In this document: piece after piece, positions 24,660-32,381 of the stretch
Layout: the number at the start of each line of letters is the position of its first letter
Numbering within the stretch: position 1 is the first letter of the stretch
Source of the DNA: JAAFKA01 sp043748455
Lineage (GTDB): Bacteria; Bacteroidota; Bacteroidia; Cytophagales; Thermoflexibacteraceae
DNA length: 35,996 nucleotides
Reading direction: 5' to 3'
Assembly: GCA_043748455.1 (NCBI GenBank)
Contig: JAYTNF010000211.1
Span: 1 to 35,996 of the forward strand
The notes under the pieces: model-generated
Databases searched by the model: none
Seen by the model: only the letters and a program-made list of their open reading frames with translations
What the model was told of the DNA's origin: nothing
Position numbers and translations under genes: made by a program

Positions 24660-24893
24660 TTAGAACTTTTTACCTTTAGAAAGTTTTTTGAAAACTTCGC
24701 TAATGCCATATTTGTCAATCGTTTTCAAAGCACGTGTACAAACTTTAAGTTGTACCCATATACCATCTTCTGGGATATAAAACTTTTTCTTTTGCAAATT
24801 TGGCGCAAAGGTTCTTTTAGTTTTATTATTAGCGTGAGATACATTGTTACCAACTTGTACTCTTTTGCCTGTAATATCGCAAACTTTTGCCAT
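24660..24893 (-). CDS. rpmB: 50S ribosomal protein L28
   Basis: The protein has 77 residues from ATG 24893: MAKVCDITGKRVQVGNNVSH, ANNKTKRTFAPNLQKKKF and the C-terminal VCTRALKTIDKYGI are all family hallmarks. An in-frame ATG at 24953 is ruled out because it lies upstream of a near-consensus promoter (24921-24950). L28 sits near the E site of the large subunit. It is the first gene of the rpmB-rpmG-DUF4295 operon. Confidence 0.97.
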   Translation of the reverse strand: MAKVCDITGKRVQVGNNVSHANNKTKRTFAPNLQKKKFYIPEDGIWVQLKVCTRALKTIDKYGISEVFKKLSKGKKF

Positions 24894-24920
24894 GATGATT
24901 GTTATTTTAAAATAGAGTTG

Positions 24921-24950
24921 CAAATATAGATAAATTTTAAAGAAAACAAA
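24921..24950 (-). promoter_or_regulatory. Promoter of rpmB operon (TTTG-N18-TATATTTG)
   Basis: On the minus strand TTTG (24950-24947) is 18 nt from TATATTTG (24928-24921), an exact match to the Bacteroidota sigma-ABfr consensus, 28 nt before the rpmB start. Confidence 0.75.
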
Positions 24951-25091
24951 CACTTCCTAAAAAATATTATTGCATCTACTGTTTTTTTAGAATTTATGCC
25001 AAAATTATATGGATTTTAGGTGTGTGATTGACAAATTTGGAAGTTATTAGTAAATATATGCACCTTAGCACAAGGTATTTAATAACTCAAA

Positions 25092-28000
25092 TTACATTTT
25101 AAAACCAATTACCAAAATATCGTCAATCTGCCTTGTATTTTTTATCCAATCAGAAATAATATCGTCCATAATTTTTTTCTGTTCTGCCATCGGCAATTTA
25201 TGAATATCTAACAAAAGTTGTTTTAATCTTTTAGACATAAATTTGCTGTTGTTTTCACCACCAAATTGGTCTTGATATCCATCAGAAAAAATATAATATA
25301 CTGTTGGTTTGTCTAATAATAAAGTATGTTTTTTGAAGTTACGAACTGTTGCTTCTTGCCTTCCACCAATGGCAAATTTGTCAGCCTTAATTTCTTTCAA
25401 TTCTTCATCTTGAATATAATACAATGGATTTGCAGCACCTGCATATTCTAAGGTTCTTTCCAACCGATTAATTACACAAATAGCAATGTCCATTCCATCT
25501 TTATTATTGCTGGAATCTTGCCTTAATGCTTTTCTCACACCAACATTTAAAGCATCTAAAATCAATTCTGGCGAAGTAATATCGTCATGTTCTACTATTT
25601 GTCCCAACAAATCATTGCCAATCATAGACATAAAAGCCCCAGGAACACCATGACCTGTGCAATCTGCGGCAGCTACAATAATCAAGTTTTTGTCTTGATG
25701 CAACCAATAAAAATCACCCGACACAATATCACGAGGCTTAAATAAAACAAAAGATGCAGGCAATGCCTCTGTAAAGACTTCAGGCAAAGGAAGCATAGCT
25801 TCTTGTATGCGTTGTGCATATTTAATGCTACTTTGGATATTTTCTTTTTGCAATAAAACCTCTTGTTTCTGGATTTCTAACTCATCATTTTTTGCTTTAA
25901 TTTCTGTGGTTGCTTGCTCAATTTTTCGTTCCAAGTCCTCTTGTTCTTCTCTTATACGATTAATTCGCCAAGAATAAAACCCAAAGAAAGAGCCTAAAAC
26001 TATCAAAACCGCCAAAAACTGAAACCATAAAGTTTTCCAAATTGGTGGCACAATTTTAATTTTAATAGAAGTTCCATCATGATTCCAAACTCCATCATTA
26101 TTAGAGGCTTTTACTTTAAAGATATATTCACCATGTGGCAAATTGCTATAAGCTGCAAATCTTTTTTTAGCATCTACATAAATCCATTCATCGTCAAAAT
26201 TTTCAAGTTTATAAGCATATTGATTTTTTTGAGAAAGTCTGTAATTGAGTGCAGAAAATTCAAAAGTAATTGTACTTTGTCTAAATGATAATTCAAGTTC
26301 TTTAATATCTGTAATATTTTCGGTCAATGGTGAATCTTTATGCAAACTGTCATCTTTGATAAATAAATTCTTGTTTAGAACTTGAAATTTAGTAATTACA
26401 ACAGGTGGAACATAGCTATTATCTTTAATTTTATGAGGAAAAAAGGCATTTAAGCCATTTGTACCTCCAAAAAATAACTCTCCTGACTTACTTCTGTAGG
26501 CTGCACCCCAATAAAATACATTACTTTGCAAACCATCTGTTTCATAATAAGTCTTAAAAATTTGGCTACTTACATTATATTTTACCAAGCCATTTTTTGT
26601 ACTTGCCCAAATATTACCATTATCATCACCCAAAATACCATAAACTTCATTGTTTGGCATGCCATTCGAGGTATTAAATGTCGTAAACTTATCTGTTTGC
26701 TTGTCTAATTTACACATGCCACCGCCATGAGTTCCTACCCAAACATTACCAATTTTATCTTCATGCAAGGCAATAACCCTATCATCACACAAACTTTGAG
26801 CATCTGCTGGGTCATGTTTATAGTGGTAAAACCTGCGAAGTTCAGTATCATATTTGCTAAATCCACCGCCATAAGTCCCAATCCAAATGACACCAAAACG
26901 GTCAATAAGAAAAGCATTTGACTGTATATTATTGTTGGCTAATGAATTTGCATTATTAGGGTCATGCAAATAAGGATAAAAAGCCTTTGTTTTTTTATCA
27001 AAACGGTTTAAACCATTAGCAGTTGCTATCCACAAATAACCATGTTTGTCTTCACGAATAGCTTCAATACTGTTATTGCTAATACTTGTCGCAATGGTTG
27101 GGTTATGTTGATAGGCTATAAATCGTTGGGTTCTTCTATCAAATTGATTTAAACCACCACCATGTGTACCAAACCACAAAATACCTTCGCTATCTTCAAA
27201 AATTGCCGAAACTGTATTGCCAATCAAACCTTGTTCATAACGATAATTTTTAACAATATTTTTCTGTCTATCAAACCTATCCAAACCACTTTCAACAGCA
27301 CCAACCCATAAAATACCTTCGCTATCTTCATATATTGTTCGAATGGTATTATTCGCAAGTGTGTTAATATCACTCGCATCATGTTTATAATGTTTGAAAA
27401 CCTTACTATCTGGGTCATAAAAATTTATGCCACCGCCATCAGTTCCTATCCAAATTACACCTGAAACATCTTCAAAAATATTACGAATATGATTATTGCT
27501 TAAACTATATAGATTTGACGGACTGTTTTTAAAAATGGTAAATATTTCTTTAATTACGGTTGTTTCTTTGCCTAATTTGTCTTTTGTAATAACATAACGA
27601 AGTTCTCTTTTAATACCACCTTGTGCCGTACCAATCCAAATATTACCTCTTTTGTCTTGAATAATAGCATTAACACCTACTTTATTCAACAAAAAATATT
27701 CAGAAGTTTTGGCATCAAGATATTGATAAGTATAAAATGTATTTTTTTTAGGGTCATATTTATTCACGCCACCACTGCCTGTACCAATCCATAAAATACC
27801 ATATTTGTCTTCGCAAATGCTGCGTATTTCATGATTTGTAAGCCCAATACTACTTGTACGATAAGACGTAAATGTGCTTGTTGCTTCATTCAATAAGCAT
27901 AAACCTGCATTAGTGCCTATCCAAATTTCACCAGACTTTGTTTCAAAAATTGTACGCACATAATTATCTGCTAATGAATTGATATCTTCTTTTTTGGAAC

Positions 28001-28511
28001 TGTAACGGACAAACTTTTTCCTTGTACTATCCAACATACATAAACCTGCATCTTTGGTTCCTATCCAAATTCTATTTTTTGAATCTGTAAGTAATGTAGT
28101 TATATAATTGGAAATCAACGAATTACTATTCTTTAGACTTATTTGATAACGAATAAATCTATCTTTCTTGCGGTCATATTTTGCAATACCTCGAGTATCT
28201 GTACCTATCCAAACATCCCCATTTTTATCTGTTGTTAAGGCACGTATCCAATTATCAGGCATTGAATTTTTGTCATTTGGATTATTTTCATGATGCACAA
28301 ATTCATAGCCATCATAACGGTTGAGGTCGTCTTCTGTTCCAAACCACATAAAACCTTTCATATCTTGAGTAATGCCTGTTACAATACCTTGAGATAAACC
28401 TTGCTTGATAGAAAGATGCTCAAAAGTAAAACTATCATTAGGCTGTTGGGCTTTTGATTTGGAAAAAATACAAAAAAATGTAAAAAAATATAGTAAAAAT
28501 TTCCGATACAT
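25092..28511 (-). CDS. Double-propeller sensor with SpoIIE-type serine phosphatase
   Basis: The protein has 1139 residues from ATG 28511 (MYRKFLLYFFTFFCIFSK), with a signal peptide ending SKAQ. Fourteen copies of the Reg_prop motif (for example VWIGTDTRGIAKYD, LWFGTHGGGLNQFD, IWIGTYGGGFSKYD) give two seven-bladed beta propellers to about residue 690. A Y_Y_Y domain (about 760-830) and one membrane helix (about 838-858, FQFLAVLIVLGSFFGFYSW) follow, then a cytoplasmic coiled coil. The C-terminal PP2C-like SpoIIE domain has its metal-site aspartates in DIVSGDFYW and AADCTGHGVPGAFMSM, with YIFSDGYQDQFGG near the end. Extracytoplasmic sensing would control Ser/Thr dephosphorylation, possibly of an anti-sigma antagonist. 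No histidine kinase domain is present. Confidence 0.9.
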   Translation of the reverse strand: MYRKFLLYFFTFFCIFSKSKAQQPNDSFTFEHLSIKQGLSQGIVTGITQDMKGFMWFGTEDDLNRYDGYEFVHHENNPNDKNSMPDNWIRALTTDKNGDVWIGTDTRGIAKYDRKKDRFIRYQISLKNSNSLISNYITTLLTDSKNRIWIGTKDAGLCMLDSTRKKFVRYSSKKEDINSLADNYVRTIFETKSGEIWIGTNAGLCLLNEATSTFTSYRTSSIGLTNHEIRSICEDKYGILWIGTGSGGVNKYDPKKNTFYTYQYLDAKTSEYFLLNKVGVNAIIQDKRGNIWIGTAQGGIKRELRYVITKDKLGKETTVIKEIFTIFKNSPSNLYSLSNNHIRNIFEDVSGVIWIGTDGGGINFYDPDSKVFKHYKHDASDINTLANNTIRTIYEDSEGILWVGAVESGLDRFDRQKNIVKNYRYEQGLIGNTVSAIFEDSEGILWFGTHGGGLNQFDRRTQRFIAYQHNPTIATSISNNSIEAIREDKHGYLWIATANGLNRFDKKTKAFYPYLHDPNNANSLANNNIQSNAFLIDRFGVIWIGTYGGGFSKYDTELRRFYHYKHDPADAQSLCDDRVIALHEDKIGNVWVGTHGGGMCKLDKQTDKFTTFNTSNGMPNNEVYGILGDDNGNIWASTKNGLVKYNVSSQIFKTYYETDGLQSNVFYWGAAYRSKSGELFFGGTNGLNAFFPHKIKDNSYVPPVVITKFQVLNKNLFIKDDSLHKDSPLTENITDIKELELSFRQSTITFEFSALNYRLSQKNQYAYKLENFDDEWIYVDAKKRFAAYSNLPHGEYIFKVKASNNDGVWNHDGTSIKIKIVPPIWKTLWFQFLAVLIVLGSFFGFYSWRINRIREEQEDLERKIEQATTEIKAKNDELEIQKQEVLLQKENIQSSIKYAQRIQEAMLPLPEVFTEALPASFVLFKPRDIVSGDFYWLHQDKNLIIVAAADCTGHGVPGAFMSMIGNDLLGQIVEHDDITSPELILDALNVGVRKALRQDSSNNKDGMDIAICVINRLERTLEYAGAANPLYYIQDEELKEIKADKFAIGGRQEATVRNFKKHTLLLDKPTVYYIFSDGYQDQFGGENNSKFMSKRLKQLLLDIHKLPMAEQKKIMDDIISDWIKNTRQIDDILVIGFKM

Positions 28512-28778
28512 GAAATTAACGTAATTTGGCAAGTAATATAAGTAGTTTTGTTTGAGTTATATAATTTTAGCAAAATATATTATTATCTGTAATTATGCAA
28601 CAAAACCAATATATTTTTAGGTTTTCCGCACCAAAACTATTATTAACCACATAGTAACATAGCACCTATAGAAAAATTATTTTTTATGTATTTTTTGAGT
28701 AAAATCATCAAAAAATTTGTGTGGTCTGTGTCATCAGTATTCCATAATTTAGTAATAAAGCATATTTATGATAGATAA

Positions 28779-29957
28779 CTATATATTTTTTGTCATAACG
28801 ATTTTCCCATACATTATTACATATTCCTGTGCCAATATTATTGTATCAAAATCTTTTTGGATTTTTTGTGGTGCAATTTTGCGTATTATTTCACGTTTCC
28901 CTTGATTATTTATTAATTTTAGTAGTTTTTCTGTAATTTCTATACTATTTAATGAAGTAATTTCTCCAAAATTTTCCTTTTCTACATAATCAGCCAAACC
29001 AACTTTATCAGAAATAAAAACAGGTGTGCCTTGAGAAAGTGCCTCAATAACCACATTTGCAAAATTTTCGTTATGCGACAATAACACAAAAACATCTGCA
29101 TCAGCATAATACTGAAACCTTTGATTTCCTTCTATTCGCCCTGTCCAAACAATATTTTGACTAATTTGTAATTTGGTGGCTAAGTTTTGCAATTCTTGCA
29201 AATAATCATTTTCATAACTTCCCACAATAACAAACTCATAATTAAATTTATTATTGTTGTTCTGCAATTTTTTGGTTAAATCAGCTAAGGCTTCAAACAT
29301 AAATTCGATACCTTTTTTATGGTCAATGCGTGATAAAAATAAAAAATTGAGTTTATTACTACCTTTTTTCGCAGAAACCTCAAGTATTTTTGTTGGCAAT
29401 GGTAATATATTTGGCAATACAAAACCTTGCCAACCTTTAATGAGTTCTTGACCTTCTTTTAATTCGGCTGTTGCAGTTGCATGCAATACTGTTTTAGTCA
29501 AAAGAAAATGCCCTATTGTTTTGTGAATGAATTTCTTTTTCAACGAATTTTCATGCTCAAAACTATAACTACTCAACATACCACGTGGTGCCAAAATGGG
29601 TTTCACACCTCGCAACCAACACAATAAAACCGCAAAAACAGCTACCAAATTCCACCAAGAATGAATGTGTATGATTTCATAATTACGCATATTTTTCCAC
29701 AAATACCTCAGTAAATCAGGTGAAAAATGTGTATGGTCTTTTGTCAAACGGTTAAAATAATAAACCTTAACTCCGTCAATATCAACAGGTTTTGTACTTT
29801 TTTCAGGAAGTTCAGTTTTGCCATTCGCAGTTGTTGTAATCACTGTAACCTCATTTCCGATAGCAGCTAAGGATTCGCAAAGTTTGCTTACAGAAACTGT
29901 TGTGCCACCATAAATAAAAGCTGGTTTGTAAGAAGGTGTGATGTGCAAAATTTTCAT
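28779..29957 (-). CDS. Glycosyltransferase family 4 (GT-B) protein
   Basis: The protein has 392 residues. It starts MKILHITPSYKPAFIYGGTT, the usual N-terminal strand with the GG loop of GT4 enzymes that use a nucleotide-sugar donor. The second domain begins around FLFLSRIDHKKGIEFMFEAL (about 207-226), and the donor-site E-X7-E motif is ENFANVVIE followed by ALSQGTPVFISDKVGL. No signal peptide is present; such enzymes work at the inner face of the membrane in polysaccharide or glycolipid synthesis. Neighbours are not glycan genes, so the acceptor is unknown. Confidence 0.92.
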   Translation of the reverse strand: MKILHITPSYKPAFIYGGTTVSVSKLCESLAAIGNEVTVITTTANGKTELPEKSTKPVDIDGVKVYYFNRLTKDHTHFSPDLLRYLWKNMRNYEIIHIHSWWNLVAVFAVLLCWLRGVKPILAPRGMLSSYSFEHENSLKKKFIHKTIGHFLLTKTVLHATATAELKEGQELIKGWQGFVLPNILPLPTKILEVSAKKGSNKLNFLFLSRIDHKKGIEFMFEALADLTKKLQNNNNKFNYEFVIVGSYENDYLQELQNLATKLQISQNIVWTGRIEGNQRFQYYADADVFVLLSHNENFANVVIEALSQGTPVFISDKVGLADYVEKENFGEITSLNSIEITEKLLKLINNQGKREIIRKIAPQKIQKDFDTIILAQEYVIMYGKIVMTKNI

Positions 29958-29993
29958 GACTTGTGTTTTGTAATTTTATAATTACATTAATAA

Positions 29994-30096
29994 TTTGTTA
30001 TTCTGAGCAAAGCAAAGAATCTGACGTTGTTACATCAAAATTTCAATAATTCAGATTCTTGAGGATTGCCGCCCACTTAGCTCAGAATGACAAAAA
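29994..30096. repeat. GTCATTCTGAGC-family element, second copy with conserved centre
   Basis: The left arm (TTTGTTATTCTGAGC) and right arm (GCTCAGAATGACAAA) flank about 70 bp. The centre (GACGTTGTTACATCAAAATTT) is close to that of the 7722-7806 copy. The right arm carries an extra GAGGATTGCCGCCCACTTA absent there. It occupies the gap upstream of the GT4 gene. Confidence 0.75.
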
Positions 30097-30130
30097 ATTT
30101 TGATGTGGAAAACATATTTTCTTTAAAAGC

Positions 30131-30164
30131 AAAAAAGGTAACTAAAATAAATTAGTTACCTTTT
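30131..30164 (-). terminator. Terminator of the tRNA-Thr gene
   Basis: AAAAGGTAACTA (30133-30144) pairs with TAGTTACCTTTT (30153-30164) around an 8-nt loop. On the minus strand the stem is followed by TT and further T-rich sequence, seven bases past the tRNA. Confidence 0.8.
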
Positions 30165-30170
30165 GAATTG

Positions 30171-30244
<74 letters not shown>

Positions 30245-30261
30245 TTACCTCAATTGTGGAA

Positions 30262-30292
30262 CAAAGGTAAGTAAGTTTTTTATTTGTGCAAA
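30262..30292 (-). promoter_or_regulatory. tRNA-Thr promoter (TTTG-N19-TACCTTTG)
   Basis: On the minus strand TTTG (30292-30289) is 19 nt from TACCTTTG (30269-30262), an exact consensus match, 17 nt before the tRNA. Confidence 0.75.
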
Positions 30293-30451
30293 CTTTTTCG
30301 CAAATTTTTAATAAAATTTATTTCTAAACAGATTTTCAATATGCTTTTGCACTCCTTTGTAAAACTGCTTTCTTTACACCAAAGAGGTTATTAAGGAATG
30401 TAACATAGTTTAGTTTGTGCTTGTAATATATTGATAATCAAGAAATTACTC

Positions 30452-30474
30452 CACAGATTAAAGTCTATGATACA
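30452..30474 (+). repeat. Dispersed CACAGACTAAAGTCTATG repeat, copy in the tRNA-phoH gap
   Basis: This copy (CACAGATTAAAGTCTATGATACA) matches the in-gene copy at 1034 in 21 of 23 positions. It is followed by TGTCCTAATAATC, echoed by TGTCCTATTACTT at 30626. Confidence 0.7.
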
Positions 30475-30519
30475 ATGTCCTAATAATCTCTAAAAGATTA
30501 TTTAATATATTTATAACCT

Positions 30520-30641
30520 ATTAAGTAATAAGACAGATTTAAAGTATATTTTGTACCAAAGACTTTAGTCTGTGAGGTTTTGATAATCAACACTTTATAG
30601 ACTAAAGTCTGTTATACATTTATTTTGTCCTATTACTTAAT
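30520..30641. repeat. 122-bp unit bounded by 16-bp inverted repeats, holding two more CACAGACT copies
   Basis: ATTAAGTAATAAGACA (30520-30535) and TGTCCTATTACTTAAT (30626-30641) are inverted repeats with one mismatch. Inside are a minus-strand copy of the dispersed repeat (30550-30574) and a plus-strand partial copy (AGACTAAAGTCTGTTATAC, 30599-30617). The whole 474-bp gap between tRNA-Thr and phoH (30245-30718) holds no gene; besides these repeats and the tRNA promoter it is plain A/T-rich sequence. Confidence 0.55.
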
Positions 30642-30718
30642 TGCGGTACATTCATTACACAATTTACATTAATTAATAACATTAAGTTATAAATATATAC
30701 ATTAAGCTAATTAAATCA

Positions 30719-31696
30719 TTAAGGCTTATCCGTTGTATTTTTATGTTCTTGTTTGTCGTATGCAGCAATAATTTGTTTCACTATTTTGTGCCTGATCACA
30801 TCTTTTCCTTCCAATTCCACAATTTCTAATCCCTCAACACTTTTCAAAATATCAATGGCATCTATCAAACCTGATTTTTGGTGTTTTGGCAAATCTATTT
30901 GCGACCTATCACCTGTAACAATCATTTTTGAACTTGCACCCAGCCGAGTGAGTAACATTTTCATTTGCATGGCTGTTGTATTTTGTGCCTCATCAACCAA
31001 TACAAAAGCATTATGCAGAGTACGCCCACGCATAAAAGCAATAGGTGCAATTTCAATAATATTCTTTTCTTGATAAAATTTCAGCTTTTCACTCGGAATC
31101 ATGTCGTCCAAAGCATCATAAATTGGGCGAATATATGGGTCTATTTTCTCTTTCAAATCACCTGGCAAAAAACCTAAACTTTCGCCAGCTTCAACAGCAG
31201 GTCTTGTAATAATAATCTTCTTTACTTGCTTATTTTTCAATGCCCTAACTGCCATTGCCACCGCAATATACGTTTTTCCTGTACCTGCAGGACCTATTGC
31301 AAAGACCAAATCATTTTTAAAAACAGCTTCTACAAGTTTTTTTTGATTAGTTGTACGTGGTTTTATTGGCATACCCTTAGCACCATAAATGATAATATCT
31401 TCGGGCATCTTATCATTATTGCTTGTAAAACTTGTTTCATGAACATCACGCCGAATATATGTTTGCACATCTTCAACCGTAATTTTTCCGTATTGATTAT
31501 AGTGGTCTATTAAGAGGTTAATAATTTCGTTAATTCGTACAATCTCTGCCGAATTTCCTTTTAGCCGCAATTCATTACCTCGTGAGATAATTTTAGTTTG
31601 GGGAAAAGCCTGAGCAATTTCACGTATGTTACTATTGTCAGAGCCTAAAAAATCTACCAACGAAATGCTTTCTAAGATGATGGTTCTTTCTATCAA
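30719..31696 (-). CDS. PhoH family ATPase
   Basis: The protein has 325 residues. PhoH-like proteins are cytoplasmic ATPases linked to RNA metabolism. An N-terminal KH-like RNA-binding stretch (IISRGNELRLKGNSAEIVRI, about 37-56) precedes the P-loop domain, whose Walker A motif is GPAGTGKTYIAVAMA (about 139-153), followed by RPAVEAGESLGFLPGDLKEK and Walker B AFVLVDEAQNTT. Sensor-type residues are seen in IVTGDRSQIDLPKHQKSGL. It is divergent from the YvlD-like gene. Family assignment is secure; the physiological role is not. Confidence 0.95.
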   Translation of the reverse strand: MIERTIILESISLVDFLGSDNSNIREIAQAFPQTKIISRGNELRLKGNSAEIVRINEIINLLIDHYNQYGKITVEDVQTYIRRDVHETSFTSNNDKMPEDIIIYGAKGMPIKPRTTNQKKLVEAVFKNDLVFAIGPAGTGKTYIAVAMAVRALKNKQVKKIIITRPAVEAGESLGFLPGDLKEKIDPYIRPIYDALDDMIPSEKLKFYQEKNIIEIAPIAFMRGRTLHNAFVLVDEAQNTTAMQMKMLLTRLGASSKMIVTGDRSQIDLPKHQKSGLIDAIDILKSVEGLEIVELEGKDVIRHKIVKQIIAAYDKQEHKNTTDKP

Positions 31697-31719
31697 AATC
31701 GAAAATGATTTAGTGTGAA

Positions 31720-31749
31720 TTTGTTTTACTAATTATTAACGTATATTCG
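31720..31749 (+). promoter_or_regulatory. Candidate promoter of the YvlD-like gene (TTTG-N18-TATATTCG)
   Basis: TTTG (31720-31723) is 18 nt from TATATTCG (31742-31749), which has one mismatch to TAnnTTTG. It is 50 nt before ATG 31799. Confidence 0.45.
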
Positions 31750-31798
31750 CAATAATATGTTTAATTTACAACACATCTTTTAACTAATTTTCTAATTT

Positions 31799-32149
31799 AT
31801 GGTAAATTTAATTATTCGGCTGTTATTGACGGCTGTCGTTATTTTTGTAGGAGCAAAATACATTCCTGATGTGAGTGTTACAGATTACAAAGCAGCATTA
31901 ATTGCAACCGTTGTGCTGACGTTGCTCAATACTTTTGTCAAACCTATTATTAAGTTATTTACATTCCCAATAACTTTTTTTACTTTGGGATTGTTTTTAT
32001 TGGTTATCAATGCCATGATGCTTTTTGCAACAGATTATTTTGTTGATGGTTTCCAAATTACTAGTTTGAAAATGGGCTTTATTTTTAGTTTGGTCATTAG
32101 TTTTAGCAGTTTTATTTTAAGTAAATTCTTAGATGAAGATGATGATTAA
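31799..32149 (+). CDS. YvlD/phage-holin-superfamily IV membrane protein
   Basis: The protein has 116 residues and four predicted membrane helices: IIRLLLTAVVIFVGAKYIPD, YKAALIATVVLTLLNTFVKP, ITFFTLGLFLLVINAMMLFA and a last helix KMGFIFSLVISFSSFILSKF. The first-helix to second-helix pattern and the NTFVKPIIKLFTFPI loop are typical of the family, which includes B. subtilis YvlD. The name 'holin' reflects a superfamily label and does not show a lysis role here, as no endolysin or phage gene is nearby. An acidic tail (DEDDD) ends the chain. Confidence 0.9.
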   Translation: MVNLIIRLLLTAVVIFVGAKYIPDVSVTDYKAALIATVVLTLLNTFVKPIIKLFTFPITFFTLGLFLLVINAMMLFATDYFVDGFQITSLKMGFIFSLVISFSSFILSKFLDEDDD

Positions 32150-32169
32150 ATGTGAAACTAAAATTTTTA

Positions 32170-32273
32170 ATTTGTCATTCTGAGCAAAAGTCTATTGTAA
32201 AATAGGTTTTCTGCATCAAAATTTATTTTGTCATTCTGAACAAGGCTGCCACCAGCTTGCAAAGAATGACAAA
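32170..32273. repeat. Two tandem GTCATTCTGAGC-family units
   Basis: A single arm (TTTGTCATTCTGAGCAAAAG, 32171-32190) is followed by a hairpin TTTTGTCATTCT (32226-32237) / AGAATGACAAAA (32263-32274). The loop contains AAGGCTGCCACCAGCTT, itself able to pair. It separates the YvlD-like and CHAT genes. Confidence 0.7.
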
Positions 32274-32381
32274 ACAAATTTAAAATATCAGTATCAAAAT
32301 AATCTCTAATATCAATTATTTGTTGGTTTATTATTTCTTTTTAATAACTTTATATTTAAAATCATTCCCAAACTAACTTAT

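Noticed and set aside
25092..28511. A hybrid two-component (histidine kinase) sensor
   Set aside because: After the Y_Y_Y domain and membrane helix the chain is a coiled coil and SpoIIE phosphatase, with no HisKA or HATPase motif.
30452..30641. A CRISPR array suggested by repeated CACAGACT units
   Set aside because: Copies occur in both orientations with irregular spacing and no constant-length spacers, and no cas gene is present.
31799..32149. Prophage lysis gene suggested by the 'holin' superfamily name
   Set aside because: No endolysin, structural or integrase gene lies nearby, and YvlD-type members are ordinary chromosomal membrane proteins.
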